A DNA stretch of 64,000 nt from Phenylobacterium sp. J426. Its GTDB lineage: Bacteria; Pseudomonadota; Alphaproteobacteria; Caulobacterales; Caulobacteraceae. The notes under the pieces are model-generated. The model saw nothing but the letters and a program-made list of their open reading frames with translations. It was not told the DNA's origin and made no database searches. Positions within the stretch are counted from its first letter, which is position 1. The number at the start of each line of letters is the position of its first letter. Shown piece after piece: positions 62,716 through 64,000 of the stretch. The position numbers were made by a program, and so were the translations under genes. The stretch spans positions 306,832 to 370,831 of the forward strand of contig NZ_JAJOMY010000002.1 in NCBI RefSeq assembly GCF_024699945.1, read 5' to 3'.

Positions 62716-62732
62716 GTTCCAAATAACGAAAC
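62716..62732. promoter_or_regulatory. Inverted repeat GTTCC-N7-GAAAC, site 6 of 6
   Basis: GTTCC, spacer AAATAAC, GAAAC, one mismatch from a palindrome. It lies upstream of the second CoA-transferase on the minus strand, at the right-hand end of the catabolic island. Confidence 0.55.
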
Positions 62733-62873
62733 GTATTATTGACCGACGAGCCTCTCGACCTCCTCCCTGAGTGTCACTGCCTGGAGCTTCGGCTCCGGCG
62801 CCTCTTTCGGCGGTAGGCGCTGCGGACGCGAGCGGCGCAAAGACGTGGCGCTGACGACGGGCGCTCCCACGCC
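62733..62873. other. Right edge of the catabolic island, no supported gene
   Basis: A minus-strand frame of 44 codons from a GTG near 62868 to TAA at 62736-62738 (ending TLREEVERLVGQ) could be the tail of a decayed gene, but I have no further support. Confidence 0.25.
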
Positions 62874-63420
62874 TTAAGAGTTGACGCTGTGAGCCCCGTG
62901 GGCAGCCTCCAAAACATATCGAAATTCGGCGCCCAGTTCGCGGTACGGATTACCTTCGGTCAGGGGTCTTTCGAGCGCCGAGAACATCGCCATCGACTGG
63001 CCGAGCGGCGGCTTTGTTCTCAGAGCCGAGGAACAGCAGGACCGGGTGGCGATTCGGTTGACGAGGTAGAACGGGCATAGCGGGCGGGGGCCGACCAGGG
63101 CGTCGCCAGCAGGCTGTTCTGCGTCCGCTCGGGCCGGCAACCAGGCGGCCATTCCGGTTGCAGGAGGCGGCTCTCCGCATATTTCGCCCAGATCACAGCT
63201 TGGTCGGTCGGCGCGGCGAAGGCGGCCGGCGCGCGGAACCGCGCGGCGCTGCGCGCCGGCGCGAAGCACGCTGCAGCTGCCGCTTTCCCCAACCCCCACA
63301 GGTCGGCTAGTTCATAATCGCGGAGCATAGTCAGGCGCCAGGTCCACCATTGCTGTACGCCTGCGACGGGCGCGCGAACGGGTCGCGCCGCCTGCAATCT
63401 CGTTGCGCGTTGGCCGCCGT
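62874..63420 (-). pseudogene. S9 prolyl-oligopeptidase-like remnant, heavily frameshifted
   Basis: Fragments in different frames resemble the C-terminal alpha/beta-hydrolase part of an S9 peptidase: TQNSLLATPWSAPARYAR, FYLVNRIAT, PVLLFLGSENK, MAMFSALERPLTEGNPYREL and AAHGAHSVNS with a terminal His. The order fits the family. The many frame changes leave no intact coding sequence and the N-terminal part cannot be followed. The assignment is tentative; another hydrolase family is possible. Confidence 0.35.
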
Positions 63421-64000
63421 CGGGGCTCTATCCACGCTTCCGGGATGCCGTTGTGACGCTGACGGCCCGGACCCAGGCAGTCTGTGCGCGGCGCGCTTCG
63501 CCCGGCTGGGGCCCATCGTCGCGCTGGGCCTGCAGGCCACCACAATTCGTCGGCTGGTCCTTGCGCCCGGACGCGCTGGCGCAGCCGGTTCCACGCCGAA
63601 GGGCCGCAGGTGTTCTCCGCTGGAAGGCGAACAGTTCGGTTAGCCGAAGATTTCCCTCGGCCGGTGACCCTGGTCAGCGCTGCCAAATATCCGCCCAGCC
63701 GCGCCGCAGAGCGCGAGGCCAGCGCGGGTGGCGGATCCGGCGCGCGAACCGCGATCCAGCCCGGCCGCGCCGCCTGTTGAGTTAACCTCTTCTGGCCGGC
63801 CCGCACAGGGCGGCAGATGGACCGAACCCCTGGCAAGGCTTTGCGAAGGTGAAAGGCGCCCCACCTGCGCTCATGGCAGCCTCGGTGAGCCCAGTTACCC
63901 ATTCTGTGGAGGAGCGCCTTGCTCCGTGGTCAGCATGCGCTTAGGGGTCGCCGCTTTGCCGCGGGAAACCGGCGTGTCTGACGAGCGCGCAAATGTAGAT
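63421..64000. other. 580 bp without a supported gene
   Basis: Only Arg/Ala-rich, mutually overlapping frames are seen. Part may belong to the same broken S9-like gene, whose upstream half would lie here on the minus strand. Confidence 0.3.

Overview
This is a very GC-rich stretch, most probably from an alphaproteobacterium of the Caulobacterales (Phenylobacterium- or Caulobacter-like). That placement is inferred from three large TonB-dependent receptors, HWE-type signalling, ECF sigma factors, many tiny conserved-looking proteins and a D-xylose-dehydrogenase-like SDR. No rRNA, tRNA or CRISPR array was seen. Many genes are split by single-base indels, mostly in G or C runs. I read these mainly as assembly errors and annotate each gene across its breaks, noting where the frame changes.

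Layout. 0-2.2 kb: an RND efflux permease (partial) and its adaptor, divergent from a TetR regulator. 2.5-7.5 kb: two tandem paralogous small proteins, an O-antigen-ligase-like membrane protein, a membrane-anchored EEP-family phosphatase, a GT4 glycosyltransferase (surface polysaccharide) and an SDR. 7.5-13.5 kb: a gene-poor accessory stretch with small proteins, strong hairpins, two members of a 45-47-residue membrane-protein family, a nucleotidyltransferase-HEPN protein and a possible orphan sRNA terminator. 13.6-18.6 kb: TetR, a large palindrome, a TonB receptor and an alkylsulfatase-like metallo-beta-lactamase-fold protein. 19.2-20.8 kb: two small genes and a PIN toxin/HTH antitoxin pair with three 9-bp operator repeats. 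21.1-31.3 kb: five secreted or lipoprotein unknowns, a flavin monooxygenase, an ECF sigma factor, a Ser/Thr kinase with TPR-like repeats and a lipoprotein. 31.9-37.3 kb: an AhpD-like/HWE histidine kinase, then an ECF sigma/anti-sigma pair divergent from a secreted subtilase and a Gly/Ser-rich exported protein. 37.4-38.4 kb: an IS1182-like remnant.

38.7-62.7 kb is the most coherent system: a catabolic island with two exported hydrolases, three IclR regulators, two paralogous TonB receptors, an exported MmgE/PrpD protein, an MFS transporter, two CoA ligases, two CaiB/BaiF CoA-transferases, two enoyl-CoA hydratases, an acyl-CoA dehydrogenase, and a Cys-less thiolase paired with a DUF35 OB-fold protein. 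Six copies of one inverted repeat, RTTCY-N7-(G/A)(G/A)AAY, occur, about one before each transcription unit. I infer an IclR-controlled regulon for import of an ester-type substrate, hydrolysis, CoA activation, beta-oxidation and a final thiolase or retro-aldol step. The substrate is not evident. 62.8-64 kb holds only a heavily broken S9-peptidase-like remnant.
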